A stretch of DNA of 64,000 nt, taken from Paraburkholderia sediminicola. GTDB lineage: Bacteria > Pseudomonadota > Gammaproteobacteria > Burkholderiales > Burkholderiaceae. The notes under the pieces are model-generated. The model was given only the letters and a program-made list of their open reading frames with translations, was not told the DNA's origin and searched no databases. The translations under genes and the position numbers were made by a program. Shown here one piece after another: positions 17,018 to 25,645 of this stretch. Numbering within the stretch: position 1 is the first letter of the stretch; every line of letters starts with the position of its first letter. The stretch is from positions 403,886-467,885 of the forward strand of contig NZ_CADIKC010000007.1 in the NCBI RefSeq assembly GCF_902859805.1, read 5' to 3'.

Positions 17018-17653
17018 CTAGGCGGCGCTATGGGCGGCTGTTGTGCAGGTCATCGCGTCATCGGCTTCGTAGCCGGACGCGAGTACCTTGATGCGCCCGT
17101 CCTCGAGCGCAAAGATCCAGCCGTGAACGAGCGGTGCCGGGTCAGCGTCCCGCACGATCGCGCTCGCGCGTAACTGGCGTACCTGTTCGAGCACGTTCAA
17201 CTCCGCGAGGCGGTCGATACGCTCACGCTCGCTTGCGCGGCTCTGGAGCTCGTCGCCGTGCGTCTTTGCCAGCGCACATAGAGGCGCGATCCGCCGATTC
17301 ACATGCGGCAGCGTCGGTTCCGGCGGCAGCAGGGCGGCACGCACACCACCGCAGCCATAGTGCCCGCAGACGATCACGTGCCCCACCTTCAGCACCCGCA
17401 CTGCGTATTCGAGGACGCTCGCGGTGTTGTCGTCGTCGGGATGAAAAAGGTTGGCGATGTTGCGGTGAACGAACAGATCGCCAGGCTCGCAATGCGTGAT
17501 GGTTTCCGCGGGTACGCGGCTGTCCGAGCAGCCGACCCACAGCACGTGCGGATTCTGGCCCCGCGCCAGATCACGGAAAAATTCGGGGTTGCGCGCGGCG
17601 GTTTCATGCGCCCATGCGACGTTGGCGACCAGCAGGCGTTTCGGACGGTTCAT
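17018..17653 (-). CDS. can: Beta-class carbonic anhydrase
   Basis: A 211-residue cytoplasmic enzyme interconverting CO2 and bicarbonate. The zinc ligands are C42, H98 and C101, with the catalytic dyad D44-R46 in GCSDSRVPAETI and the CGHYGCGG motif. I use ATG 17651-17653 (MNRPKRLL), which matches normal family length; an upstream in-frame ATG would add 16 residues. Its neighbour downstream is the SulP transporter, so the two probably form a bicarbonate supply unit for carboxylases. Confidence 0.96.
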   Translation of the reverse strand: MNRPKRLLVANVAWAHETAARNPEFFRDLARGQNPHVLWVGCSDSRVPAETITHCEPGDLFVHRNIANLFHPDDDNTASVLEYAVRVLKVGHVIVCGHYGCGGVRAALLPPEPTLPHVNRRIAPLCALAKTHGDELQSRASERERIDRLAELNVLEQVRQLRASAIVRDADPAPLVHGWIFALEDGRIKVLASGYEADDAMTCTTAAHSAA

Positions 17654-17821
17654 CGATAGTGGCTCCGTAAGTAGGGCGCACAGACTCTTCGCCGACTCCA
17701 CGGCTGTGCCCCGGACGGCGCAGCGGGTGTATTCGGCGCTGAATCAATGCTTACGAAAACCTTTCTATCAAAAAATAAATCGCTGTGCGCGAAATAAAAT
17801 TCGCGGGCATGCGCAATAAAT

Positions 17822-17852
17822 AAAAAAAAGCCGCCTGAAAAGGCGGCTTGGC
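17822..17852 (-). terminator. Intrinsic terminator of the BamE-like lipoprotein gene
   Basis: Read on the minus strand: GCCGCC, loop TTTTCA, GGCGGC, then a run of eight T. It lies about 30 bp after the lipoprotein stop. Confidence 0.9.
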
Positions 17853-17883
17853 AGATCCATGCGCAATGGGTTCGAGCGAACAC

Positions 17884-18447
17884 TCAGAACAGGCTGCGGC
17901 GATCCGGGTCGTGCAAGGGATCAGGCGTTTTTTGCGTGAGCCGCACAATGCCCTGGTCGTCGAAATAGAAGCTGTACATCATGTACCAGACGTTGTCTTC
18001 CAGATAGCGATACGTCCAGACCTCGCGCTTCATCAACGGGAAGTACGAGGTTTCGACGGGGCGGCCGAAGTTCACCAGCACGTCGCTCTTCGTCCACTTG
18101 CCGATTTCCGCCCGGTAGAACTCGTTGGGCTGGAGCACCTGACGCACCGTGACGATCTTGCCGGATGCGTCGATATCAGCGGCGGTAGTGGTTTCGCCCA
18201 TCGGTTGGGTCGGCCACATCAGCCGCTTGCCGCCGTTGGGCAGATCGTAGCTTTCGCGCGGCGCGCCAAGGCGGGCGACGATGGTCGATTCGTCCGCGCC
18301 TTGCTGGTATTGCTGCCATGGCTGCACGCAGCCGGCGAGCGTAGCCGTGAGCGCAAGCGCGCTCAGGCAGACGAGCGCGGCGCGGCGCAGGCGTGCTGCG
18401 GGCGGCGCTTCGATCGAGGCCGCCGTGGATGGGTGGCGGTTGAACAT
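17884..18447 (-). CDS. BamE/SmpA-like lipoprotein
   Basis: A 187-residue predicted lipoprotein. The signal sequence ends in the lipobox LAGC, with Cys40 as the lipidated residue. The mature part has two short repeats of the SmpA/OmlA kind: ADESTIVARLGAPRESYDLPNG and a second KSDVLVNFGRPVET motif followed by WTYRYLEDNVWYMMYSFYFDDQG. This resembles BamE, the outer-membrane assembly accessory protein, but the duplication and length differ from BamE itself. GGAGGAATTC stands directly before ATG 18445-18447, which decides the start. It is transcribed alone and has its own terminator. Confidence 0.8.
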   Translation of the reverse strand: MFNRHPSTAASIEAPPAARLRRAALVCLSALALTATLAGCVQPWQQYQQGADESTIVARLGAPRESYDLPNGGKRLMWPTQPMGETTTAADIDASGKIVTVRQVLQPNEFYRAEIGKWTKSDVLVNFGRPVETSYFPLMKREVWTYRYLEDNVWYMMYSFYFDDQGIVRLTQKTPDPLHDPDRRSLF

Positions 18448-18545
18448 GAATTCCTCCGATGGCATTTGTGTAGCGGTTTTTATCATCGAGACGCATTATT
18501 TTGACACGGGCGGCGGCAAAAGATTTGCGCCTTGTACAAGCCCTC

Positions 18546-18565
18546 GCCGTTATTACGATAACGGC
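18546..18565. promoter_or_regulatory. Perfect hairpin / operator upstream of substrate-binding protein gene
   Basis: GCCGTTAT-TACG-ATAACGGC is a perfect 8 + 4 + 8 inverted repeat in the divergent region between the BamE-like gene and the substrate-binding protein gene. It has no T run, so I favour a protein-binding site over a terminator. Confidence 0.4.
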
Positions 18566-18631
18566 TTTGCCGGCTTGCTTATTCCATCTGGAACGCCCTA
18601 TGATCCGCGCTTCGACGAATCCAGCGGGGCA

Positions 18632-19954
18632 ATGACGATGGCGAAGTGGCAACGGGCGGCAGCAGCGGCAGTCGTGGCGCTGGCAGCGATTTCGATGGCT
18701 GCGGCGGCGCTCGCCGCGGGAGAAACGATGTCGGGTCCGGCAAGCAAGCCGGTCAGTATGCCGACGGGTACACCGATCCAGTTGGCGCTGATCGAAGGCA
18801 TGTCCGGCCCCTTTGCGAATGCGGGCGCGGCGGTGGAGCGCAATCTGCGCTTCGGCGTCGAACAGGTGAATGCGCAGGGCGGCGTGAAGCTCGCCGATGG
18901 CGCACATCCGCTCGAACTGGTCGTGCTCGACAGCAAGGGCAGCGCTGAGGAGGCGCTGGTGCAACTACGCGCCGCCGCGGACCGGCACATCGGTTACATC
19001 ATGCAGGGCAACAGTTCGGCCGTGGCGGCCGCGCTGATCGGCGCGATCGAAAAGCAGAACAGCCGCGAGCCGGCTAATCGCGAACTGTTCCTCAATTATT
19101 CCGCCGACGATCCCGCCCTGACCAACGCCAATTGCAGTTTCTGGCACTTCCGATTCGATGCGCATGCGGGCATGCGCATGGACGCGCTGGTTGATGTGAT
19201 CCAGCGCGACAAAGCAGTGAAGAAGGTTTATCTGCTGAACCAGGACTACAGTTTCGGCCACGATGTCAGCAGCCTCGCGCGCTCGACGTTGGCGGCAAAG
19301 CGGCCGGATATTGCAGTCGTCGGCGACGAATTTCATCCGATCGGCCGCGTGAAGGACTTCGCGCCGTACATCGCGAAGATTCGCGCAAGCGGCGCGGACG
19401 CGGTGATCACCGGCAACTGGGGTAACGACCTGACGCTTCTGGTCAAGGCGGCGAGAGAGCAGGGTCTGGACACCCGGTTTTACACCTTCTACGGCAACAG
19501 CCTCGGCGCGCCTGCCGCGCTGGGCGATGCCGGCGTCAAACACGTGATCGCGGTGGCCGATTGGCACCCGAACGCCGGCGGCGCGGCCTCCGACGCGTGG
19601 TACGCGGCGTTTCGTGCCCGTTTCCCGGCCGCGCAAGACGACTACCCGGTGCTGCGTATGTCACTGATGATCGAGACCCTCGCCGTGGCGATGAACCGCG
19701 CCGGCAGTGCCGACCCGACGGCGGTCGCGCGGGCGTTGGAGGGCATCAAGTTCGACAACGGCTTCCACGCCTCCTGGATGCGTGCCGACGACCATCAATT
19801 GATCCAGCCCCTTTATGTGATGGAAATGGACAAAGCCGGCACGCCGGGCGTCAAGTTCGACAACGAAGGTTCCGGCTATGGTTTCCGCACGGTGCTGGCT
19901 TTGCCGCCCGAGCGGACTGTGCCGTCAACGGTGTGCAAGATGAAACGGCCGTAA
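18632..19954 (+). CDS. ABC transporter substrate-binding protein, branched-chain amino acid type
   Basis: A 440-residue periplasmic binding protein of the leucine/amide-binding (Peripla_BP_6) family. The N-terminal signal peptide is Ala-rich (MTMAKWQRAAAAAVVALAA..., cleavage about residue 29). The domain begins PIQLALIEGMSGPFANAGAA, as in LivK-like proteins, and continues with QGNSSAVAAALIGAIE and LLNQDYSFGHDVSS. No LivHMGF permease or ATPase gene is next to it, so it is an orphan binding protein here. The start is ATG 18632, or 18638 two codons later; the upstream open frame is not used. Substrate is unknown. Confidence 0.88.
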   Translation: MTMAKWQRAAAAAVVALAAISMAAAALAAGETMSGPASKPVSMPTGTPIQLALIEGMSGPFANAGAAVERNLRFGVEQVNAQGGVKLADGAHPLELVVLDSKGSAEEALVQLRAAADRHIGYIMQGNSSAVAAALIGAIEKQNSREPANRELFLNYSADDPALTNANCSFWHFRFDAHAGMRMDALVDVIQRDKAVKKVYLLNQDYSFGHDVSSLARSTLAAKRPDIAVVGDEFHPIGRVKDFAPYIAKIRASGADAVITGNWGNDLTLLVKAAREQGLDTRFYTFYGNSLGAPAALGDAGVKHVIAVADWHPNAGGAASDAWYAAFRARFPAAQDDYPVLRMSLMIETLAVAMNRAGSADPTAVARALEGIKFDNGFHASWMRADDHQLIQPLYVMEMDKAGTPGVKFDNEGSGYGFRTVLALPPERTVPSTVCKMKRP

Positions 19955-20020
19955 AGCGGCCCCTGAACAAACCCGGGCTGGCCACGATCCCGCCCGGCAC
20001 AGCAGGGTTCGCGGCCGGAT

Positions 20021-20036
20021 TGGGCTGTGCTACAAT
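20021..20036 (+). promoter_or_regulatory. Predicted extended -10 promoter of rpsO
   Basis: TGCTACAAT at 20028-20036 gives an extended -10 element (TGN plus TACAAT) about 120 bp before rpsO. The -35 region is poor. Confidence 0.5.
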
Positions 20037-20158
20037 ATGCGTCCCGTTGTGAGGCATGGCTGTAAGTAAGTGCAAATCAGTGCAAATGTGCGCACACGGG
20101 TAACCCACGGCACGGCCTTTCTTCCGTGACCGCCTGTCTAGTTCTCAAGGAAATCGAC

Positions 20159-20431
20159 ATGTCCGCAGTTGAAACAAGCAAGAAGTCCGAAGTCGTTGCG
20201 CAATTCGCACGCGCAGCTAACGACACCGGCTCCCCCGAAGTTCAGGTCGCGCTGCTCACGACCCGCATCAACGAACTGACCGTTCACTTCAAGGCACACA
20301 CGAAGGATCACCACAGCCGCCGCGGTCTGCTGCGCATGGTGAGCCGCCGTCGTAAGCTGCTCGACTACCTGAAGGGTAAGGACGCGGATCGTTACCGCGC
20401 ACTGATCGAGAAGCTGGGTCTGCGTAAGTAA
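20159..20431 (+). CDS. rpsO: 30S ribosomal protein S15
   Basis: A 90-residue ribosomal protein that binds the central domain of 16S rRNA early in 30S assembly. The signature LTTRINELTVHFKAHTKDHH and SRRGLLRMVSRRRKLLDYLK is complete and the length is that of S15. CAAGGAAA precedes ATG 20159, which fixes the start. As in many bacteria it is followed by pnp, here separated by a terminator and a structured leader. Confidence 0.98.
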   Translation: MSAVETSKKSEVVAQFARAANDTGSPEVQVALLTTRINELTVHFKAHTKDHHSRRGLLRMVSRRRKLLDYLKGKDADRYRALIEKLGLRK

Positions 20432-20451
20432 TCGGCCAGTCGTTCAGCAAG

Positions 20452-20492
20452 ATGCCTGTGTCAGTTCCACTGATACAGGCATTTTGTTTTTG
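20452..20492 (+). terminator. Intrinsic terminator after rpsO
   Basis: ATGCCTGTGTCAGT pairs with ACTGATACAGGCAT around a 3-nt loop with one mismatch, followed by TTTGTTTTT. Confidence 0.9.
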
Positions 20493-20633
20493 CACGGTGC
20501 GCTTCATGTGATGTGCACTGCCTGCCGGTCGCGGTAGCGTGACGATTCATGCGGCGCCTAGCAGGAAAACAGTAGTAAAAAAAGCAGCAAAAATAGCAGA
20601 AATACGGCCGGGCTCCAGGGCAGAGCTTTGTGT

Positions 20634-20685
20634 CATTCCAGCGGTTCGCGCGCGTACATCACGTAGGGCGTGGTTCTCTGGAATG
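20634..20685 (+). promoter_or_regulatory. Stem-loop in the pnp leader, possible RNase III/PNPase autoregulation site
   Basis: CATTCCAG (20634-20641) pairs perfectly with CTGGAATG (20678-20685). GTGT just before it can pair with ACAC at 20691-20694 across a small bulge, and an inner CACG-TAGGG-CGTG hairpin fills part of the loop. In E. coli a pnp leader stem is cut by RNase III and used by PNPase for autoregulation; this structure is in the same position. Confidence 0.5.
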
Positions 20686-20771
20686 GCATAACACTACTCT
20701 TCCCCTGTGGCGCCGGTCCTGGCGTTGCCGCGCCGCTTCTGGTCCGCGCGGCATAACGAAGAGGAAAAGCA

Positions 20772-22919
20772 ATGACTATGTTCAATAAGATCGTCAAAGA
20801 ATTTCAGTGGGGCCAACATAAGGTTCGCCTCGAAACGGGCGAAATCGCTCGTCAGGCGAGCGGTGCGGTGATCGTCGATGTCGAAGACACCGTTGTGCTG
20901 GCTACTGTGGTCGGCGCCAAGACTGCCAAGGCGGGCCAGGACTTCTTCCCGCTGACCGTCGATTACCTCGAAAAGACCTACGCCGCAGGCAAGATCCCCG
21001 GTGGTTTCTTCCGCCGTGAAGGCCGCCCGTCGGAAGGCGAAACGCTGATCTCGCGCCTGATCGACCGTCCGCTGCGTCCGCTGTTCCCGGAAGGCTTCTA
21101 CAACGAAGTCCAGGTCGTGATCCACGTCCTGTCGCTGAACCCCGAAATCCCCGCTGACATCCCCGCGCTGATCGGCGCGTCGGCGGCGCTCGCTATTTCC
21201 GGTCTGCCGTTCAACGGCCCGGTCGGCGCAGCACGCGTGGCCTACATCAACAACGAATACGTGTTGAACCCGACGCGTCCGCAGATGAAGGAATCGGCAC
21301 TCGACCTGATCGTCGCCGGTACGGAGCGCGCGGTGCTGATGGTGGAATCAGAAGCGCAACAACTGACCGAAGAAGTGATGCTCGGTGCTGTGGTGTTCGG
21401 TCACGACCAGATGCAGATCGCGATCAACGCAATCCACGAACTGGTTCGCGAAGGTGGCAAGCCGGAATGGGACTGGAAGCCGGCTGCCAAGAATGAGCCG
21501 CTGATCGCACGCGTGTCGGAACTGGCGCAAGCCGATCTGCTCGCTGCTTATCAGATCCGCGACAAGCAAGCCCGTTCGACCAAGCTGAAGGAAGTCTACG
21601 CAGCGACGTCGGCCAAGCTGGAAGAAGAAGCAGCGGCAGCCGGCACGGTTGCAGCAGACAAGGCTAGCGTCGGCAATGTGCTGTTCGACATCGAAGCCAA
21701 GATCGTCCGTACGCAGATCCTGAACGGCGAGCCGCGTATCGACGGCCGCGACACGCGCACCGTGCGCCCGATCGAAATCCGTACCGGCGTGCTGCCGCGT
21801 ACGCACGGTTCGGCACTGTTCACGCGTGGCGAAACGCAGGCTATGGTTGTCGCAACGCTGGGCACCAAGGGCGACGAGCAGAACATCGACGCGCTCGAAG
21901 GCGAGTACCGCGAACGCTTCATGCTCCACTACAACATGCCTCCGTTCGCGACCGGCGAAACGGGCCGCGTCGGTTCGCCGAAGCGCCGTGAAATCGGTCA
22001 CGGTCGTCTGGCCAAGCGCGCGCTGGCTGCATGCCTGCCGAGCGCCGACGAATTCGGCTACTCGATCCGCGTCGTGTCGGAAATCACGGAATCGAACGGT
22101 TCTTCGTCGATGGCTTCGGTGTGCGGCGGCTGCCTCGCACTGATGGACGCCGGCGTGCCGATGAAGGCGCACGTCGCCGGCATCGCGATGGGCCTGATCC
22201 TGGAAGGCAACAAGTTTGCCGTGCTGACCGACATCCTTGGCGACGAAGATCACCTCGGCGACATGGACTTCAAGGTGGCGGGTACGGAACAAGGCGTGAC
22301 CGCGCTGCAGATGGACATCAAGATCCAGGGCATCACCAAGGAAATCATGCAGGTCGCCCTCGCGCAAGCGAAGGAAGGCCGTATGCATATCCTCGGCAAG
22401 ATGACCTCGGCTGTGTCGGGCGCGAACACGGTGCTGTCGGACTACGCACCGCGCATGATCACCATCAAGATCAACCCGGAAAAGATCCGCGACGTGATCG
22501 GCAAGGGTGGTTCGGTGATCCGCGCGCTGACCGAAGAAACCGGCACGACGATCGATATTTCGGACGACGGCGTCGTCACCATCGCCAGCACGAGCAGCGA
22601 AGGGATGGCCGAAGCGAAGAAGCGTATCGAGAACATCACGCTGGAAGTCGAAGTGGGCCAGGTCTACGAAGGCACCGTGCTGAAGCTGCTCGATTTCGGC
22701 GCGATCGTGAACATCCTGCCGGGCAAGGACGGTCTGCTGCACATCTCCGAAATCGCCAACGAGCGTATCAAGGACATCAACGACTATCTCAAAGATGGTC
22801 AGCAGGTGAAGGTCAAGGTCATCCAGACGGACGAAAAGGGCCGTGTGCGTTTGTCGGCCAAGGCGTTGCTGAATGAAGGTGCAAACGGCGCGCCGCAAGG
22901 CGAACCGACGCCGCAGTAA
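20772..22919 (+). CDS. pnp: Polyribonucleotide nucleotidyltransferase (PNPase)
   Basis: A 715-residue 3'-to-5' phosphorolytic exoribonuclease, trimeric and part of the RNA degradosome in many bacteria. The order is canonical: two RNase PH domains separated by a helical domain (first with GGFFRREGRPSEGETLISRL, second with GETQAMVVATLGT and ESNGSSSMASVCGG), then a KH domain (RDVIGKGGSVIRALTEETG, about 573-592) and an S1 domain (GTVLKLLDFGAIVNILPGKD). The start is ATG 20772 or ATG 20778; GAGGAAAAGC stands just before the first. It ends at a terminator. Confidence 0.98.
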   Translation: MTMFNKIVKEFQWGQHKVRLETGEIARQASGAVIVDVEDTVVLATVVGAKTAKAGQDFFPLTVDYLEKTYAAGKIPGGFFRREGRPSEGETLISRLIDRPLRPLFPEGFYNEVQVVIHVLSLNPEIPADIPALIGASAALAISGLPFNGPVGAARVAYINNEYVLNPTRPQMKESALDLIVAGTERAVLMVESEAQQLTEEVMLGAVVFGHDQMQIAINAIHELVREGGKPEWDWKPAAKNEPLIARVSELAQADLLAAYQIRDKQARSTKLKEVYAATSAKLEEEAAAAGTVAADKASVGNVLFDIEAKIVRTQILNGEPRIDGRDTRTVRPIEIRTGVLPRTHGSALFTRGETQAMVVATLGTKGDEQNIDALEGEYRERFMLHYNMPPFATGETGRVGSPKRREIGHGRLAKRALAACLPSADEFGYSIRVVSEITESNGSSSMASVCGGCLALMDAGVPMKAHVAGIAMGLILEGNKFAVLTDILGDEDHLGDMDFKVAGTEQGVTALQMDIKIQGITKEIMQVALAQAKEGRMHILGKMTSAVSGANTVLSDYAPRMITIKINPEKIRDVIGKGGSVIRALTEETGTTIDISDDGVVTIASTSSEGMAEAKKRIENITLEVEVGQVYEGTVLKLLDFGAIVNILPGKDGLLHISEIANERIKDINDYLKDGQQVKVKVIQTDEKGRVRLSAKALLNEGANGAPQGEPTPQ

Positions 22920-22934
22920 TGCGGTAGCAGGGCG

Positions 22935-22970
22935 ACGGCCGGCAGCGCGAATGCGCGCCGGCCGTTTTTC
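22935..22970 (+). terminator. Intrinsic terminator after pnp
   Basis: ACGGCCGGC-A-GCGC, loop GAAT, GCGC-G-CCGGCCGT, then a T run ending TTTTTC. Confidence 0.92.
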
Positions 22971-23149
22971 ATGAAGGGTGCAGGGTGGATTGCGTTGCAA
23001 GCAGGCACAGGCAGGCACGCGCAGATGCAGACAGGTGCAAACCGGCATAAGCGGGTACTCTGGTTGCATGAAGCGCTTCGTCGCGGTTCAGGCGATTTTT
23101 GCCAATTCGTGTCAGTAGGCAACGCAATCCAATCTTGGAGTTGACGCAG

Positions 23150-24166
23150 ATGAAAGCGATCGAAATCACCGAATTTGGCGCGCCGGAAGTCCTCAAACTG
23201 GCAGAGCGGCCCACGCCGCAGCCGAAAGCGGGCGAAGTGCTCATCAAGGTGGCGGCATCAGGCATCAACCGTCCGGACGTGTTTCAGCGCAAAGGTGGCT
23301 ATGCGCCGCCGCCGGGCGCGTCGGATCTGCCGGGGCTGGAAGTGGCGGGTGAGATCGTCGGTGGCACCATCGACGAGAAGAACAATCCATTCGGTCTGAA
23401 AATCGGCGATCGCGTGTGCGCGTTGCTTGCGGGCGGCGGTTATGCGGAATATGCGACCGCTCCGCTGTTGCAGTGCTTGCCGGTACCCGCCGGTTTGTCG
23501 GATGTCGAGGCGGCTTCGCTGCCGGAAACATTCTTCACGGTGTGGAGCAATGTGTTCGACCGTGCGCAACTCGGCAAGGGCGAGGGCGCCCCGAACGAGA
23601 CGCTGCTGGTGCAGGGCGGCTCGAGCGGCATCGGCGTGACGGCGATCCAGATTGCGCATGCGCTGGGTTTTCGCGTGTTCGCCACAGCCGGCTCGGACGA
23701 AAAGTGCCGCGCCTGTGAAGCGCTCGGTGCCGAACGGGCGATCAACTACAAAACTGAAGATTTCGTCGAAGTCATCAAGTCGCTGACGAACGATCGCGGT
23801 GTCGACGTGATCCTCGACATGGTGGCGGGCAGTTATGTGCCGCGCGAGCTCACCGCGCTGGCCGACGGCGGCCGCATCGTGCTGATCGCCTTGCTGGGCG
23901 GCGCGAAAGCGGAGCTCAATCTGAACGAGGTGCTGCGTCGCCGCCTGACGGTGACGGGTTCGACGTTGCGTCCGCGGTCGATCGAGTTCAAGGCGAAGAT
24001 CGCCGCGCAGTTGAAAGAGCGTGTGTGGCCGCACCTCGAAGACGGCCGCATCAAGCCGGTGGTGCACCGTGTGTTTCCGGCAGCGCAAGCCGCCGAAGCG
24101 CACGCGCTGATGGAAAGCAGCACGCACGTCGGCAAGATCATGCTGACTTGGGGTCAGGACGCTTGA
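23150..24166 (+). CDS. NAD(P)H quinone oxidoreductase, PIG3/zeta-crystallin type
   Basis: A 338-residue medium-chain dehydrogenase/reductase without the catalytic zinc Cys residues, consistent with a quinone oxidoreductase that uses NADPH. The N-terminal GroES-like domain has INRPDVFQRKGGY and PPGASDLPGLEVAGEI; the Rossmann part has VQGGSSGIGVTAIQIAHALG and the ALGAERAINYKTEDF segment. The start at ATG 23150 (MKAIEITEFG) matches the family. It stands alone, 126 bp before tpiA. Confidence 0.93.
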   Translation: MKAIEITEFGAPEVLKLAERPTPQPKAGEVLIKVAASGINRPDVFQRKGGYAPPPGASDLPGLEVAGEIVGGTIDEKNNPFGLKIGDRVCALLAGGGYAEYATAPLLQCLPVPAGLSDVEAASLPETFFTVWSNVFDRAQLGKGEGAPNETLLVQGGSSGIGVTAIQIAHALGFRVFATAGSDEKCRACEALGAERAINYKTEDFVEVIKSLTNDRGVDVILDMVAGSYVPRELTALADGGRIVLIALLGGAKAELNLNEVLRRRLTVTGSTLRPRSIEFKAKIAAQLKERVWPHLEDGRIKPVVHRVFPAAQAAEAHALMESSTHVGKIMLTWGQDA

Positions 24167-24176
24167 CGCGGTCGGT

Positions 24177-24205
24177 TTGACCCGATCCACCCCACGCAGT
24201 AAAAT
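24177..24205 (+). promoter_or_regulatory. Predicted sigma-70 promoter of tpiA
   Basis: TTGACC at 24177-24182, 17 bp, then TAAAAT at 24200-24205, about 88 bp before the start codon. Confidence 0.65.
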
Positions 24206-24292
24206 TGCGCGTTTTGCGCACGCCGCATGAATACGAAAGGTGGGCTGTAAGCGCAAACCAAGTCCGCCGCCAATACACGAGACGACGAGACG

Positions 24293-25072
24293 ATGTCGAA
24301 ACAACGAGCCAAGCTGGTAGTCGGTAACTGGAAGATGCACGGGCGCCTCGCCGAAAACGCAACGCTGTTGCAGGCCGTGGCGCAAGGCGCGGGAGAATTG
24401 CCGGCTGATGTGCGCGTCGGTGTCTGTGTGCCGAGCCCTTATCTCGCGCAGACTCAATCGTTGCTGGAAGGCAGCAAGGTCGTGTGGGGCGTGCAGGATG
24501 TCTCCGCGTTCACGCATGGCGCCTATACCGGCGAAGTGGCTGCGCAGATGGTGGTGGATTTCGGCGCCACGCTTGCGATCGTCGGGCACTCGGAGCGCCG
24601 TGCTTATCATCGCGAAAGCGCGGAGCTGGTTGCGGTGAAGACGCAGCGTGCACTCGAAGCAGGTTTGACCCCGATCGTGTGTGTCGGCGAAACGCTTGAA
24701 GAGCGTGAGGCTGGTTCGACGGAGCAGGTGGTGGGCGGGCAGCTGGATGAGGTGCTGGCGAAGCTGTCGGTAGCCGATGCGGCACGCATCGTCGTCGCGT
24801 ACGAGCCCGTCTGGGCGATCGGCACCGGCAAGAGCGCTACATCGGATCAGGCGCAGGCAGTGCATGCTTTCCTGCGTTCGCGTCTGGCGGCAAAGGGCGC
24901 CGCGGTAGCGGATGTGCCGGTGTTGTACGGCGGCAGTGTGAAGCCGGAGAACGCGGAAGAATTGTTCCGCGAGCCGGATATCGACGGTGGCCTGATCGGC
25001 GGCGCGTCGTTGAAAGACCAGGATTTCCTGGCGATCTGCAAAGCGGCGGCTGCGACGAGCGTCGCCGGTTAA
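24293..25072 (+). CDS. tpiA: Triose-phosphate isomerase
   Basis: A 259-residue TIM-barrel enzyme that interconverts glyceraldehyde 3-phosphate and dihydroxyacetone phosphate. Active-site residues are visible: Asn and Lys in VGNWKMHG (about 11-18), His in VGHSERR (about 98-104) and Glu in AYEPVWAIGTGK (about 170-181); loop-closing GGSVKPEN is also present. It is followed after 82 bp by secG, the usual order in proteobacteria. Confidence 0.98.
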   Translation: MSKQRAKLVVGNWKMHGRLAENATLLQAVAQGAGELPADVRVGVCVPSPYLAQTQSLLEGSKVVWGVQDVSAFTHGAYTGEVAAQMVVDFGATLAIVGHSERRAYHRESAELVAVKTQRALEAGLTPIVCVGETLEEREAGSTEQVVGGQLDEVLAKLSVADAARIVVAYEPVWAIGTGKSATSDQAQAVHAFLRSRLAAKGAAVADVPVLYGGSVKPENAEELFREPDIDGGLIGGASLKDQDFLAICKAAAATSVAG

Positions 25073-25154
25073 GCAGGGCGCCTCGGCGAGGATGACCCAA
25101 TCCCGCACGGCACACTTTGTGTGGTGCGGTTAAATAAAGACTCAGGTGAGTGTG

Positions 25155-25532
25155 ATGCTGTATTTGAAAACATTGATTATCGTCGTTCAGCTGTTGTCGG
25201 CACTCGGGGTCATTGGCCTTGTCTTGCTGCAGCACGGCAAAGGCGCCGATATGGGCGCTGCTTTCGGTAGCGGCGCATCGGGCAGCCTGTTCGGCGCGAC
25301 CGGTTCGGCAAACTTTTTGTCGCGTACCACGGCCGTGCTTGCAGCCGTGTTTTTTGTAACGACATTGACGCTTACGTACCTCGGCGCGTATCGTGCGAAA
25401 CCGTCCGCAGGCTTGCTGGGCGCGGCTGTGACCGCACCGGTCGCGGCTTCTGCTGCGGCCGCTCCGGCTGGTGGCTCGGCAGTATTGCCGGCATCGGCTG
25501 CGTCCGTCCCGGCTACGGATGTGCCGAAATAA
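25155..25532 (+). CDS. secG: Preprotein translocase subunit SecG
   Basis: A 125-residue SecYEG accessory subunit. Two transmembrane helices flank the conserved loop: LIIVVQLLSALGVIGLVLLQHGKGADMGAAFGSG is split by the LLQ-G-K-G-A-D-MGAAFG signature, and the second helix follows SRTTAVLAAVFF. The C-terminus is Ala/Pro-rich and low complexity. I start at ATG 25155, with AGGTGAG just upstream; GTG 25146 is an alternative adding three residues. Confidence 0.95.
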   Translation: MLYLKTLIIVVQLLSALGVIGLVLLQHGKGADMGAAFGSGASGSLFGATGSANFLSRTTAVLAAVFFVTTLTLTYLGAYRAKPSAGLLGAAVTAPVAASAAAAPAGGSAVLPASAASVPATDVPK

Positions 25533-25559
25533 ATTTTTCGTTCAAAGTGCTTTTGTGCG

Positions 25560-25588
25560 TTGAACAAACTGTTTAGACCAGTTACAAT
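25560..25588 (+). promoter_or_regulatory. Predicted promoter of tRNA-Leu
   Basis: TTGAAC at 25560-25565, 17 bp, then TACAAT at 25583-25588, about 58 bp before the mature tRNA end. Confidence 0.75.
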
Positions 25589-25645
25589 CTAAGTCTTGAA
25601 GCGATTCGCGGGTTTTATAAGTTGTTTTCCCGGATTGCAGTTAGT

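Larger units (their letters stand above)
20432..20771 (+). other. rpsO-pnp intergenic region
   Basis: It contains the rpsO terminator, an A-rich stretch with repeated AGCAGCAAAAATAGCAGAAA-like motifs (20560-20605), and the long stem-loop in front of pnp at 20634-20685. No gene is supported. Confidence 0.6.

Noticed and set aside
17788..17805. CGCGAA-N6-TTCGCG repeat upstream of carbonic anhydrase as a terminator
   Set aside because: No T run on either side, and the clear terminator for the upstream lipoprotein gene is at 17822-17852.
22976..23050. Repeated GCAGGCAC/GCAGGTGC-like words after pnp, possible CRISPR or tandem array
   Set aside because: Copies are short, irregular and without fixed spacers, so neither a CRISPR nor a true tandem array.
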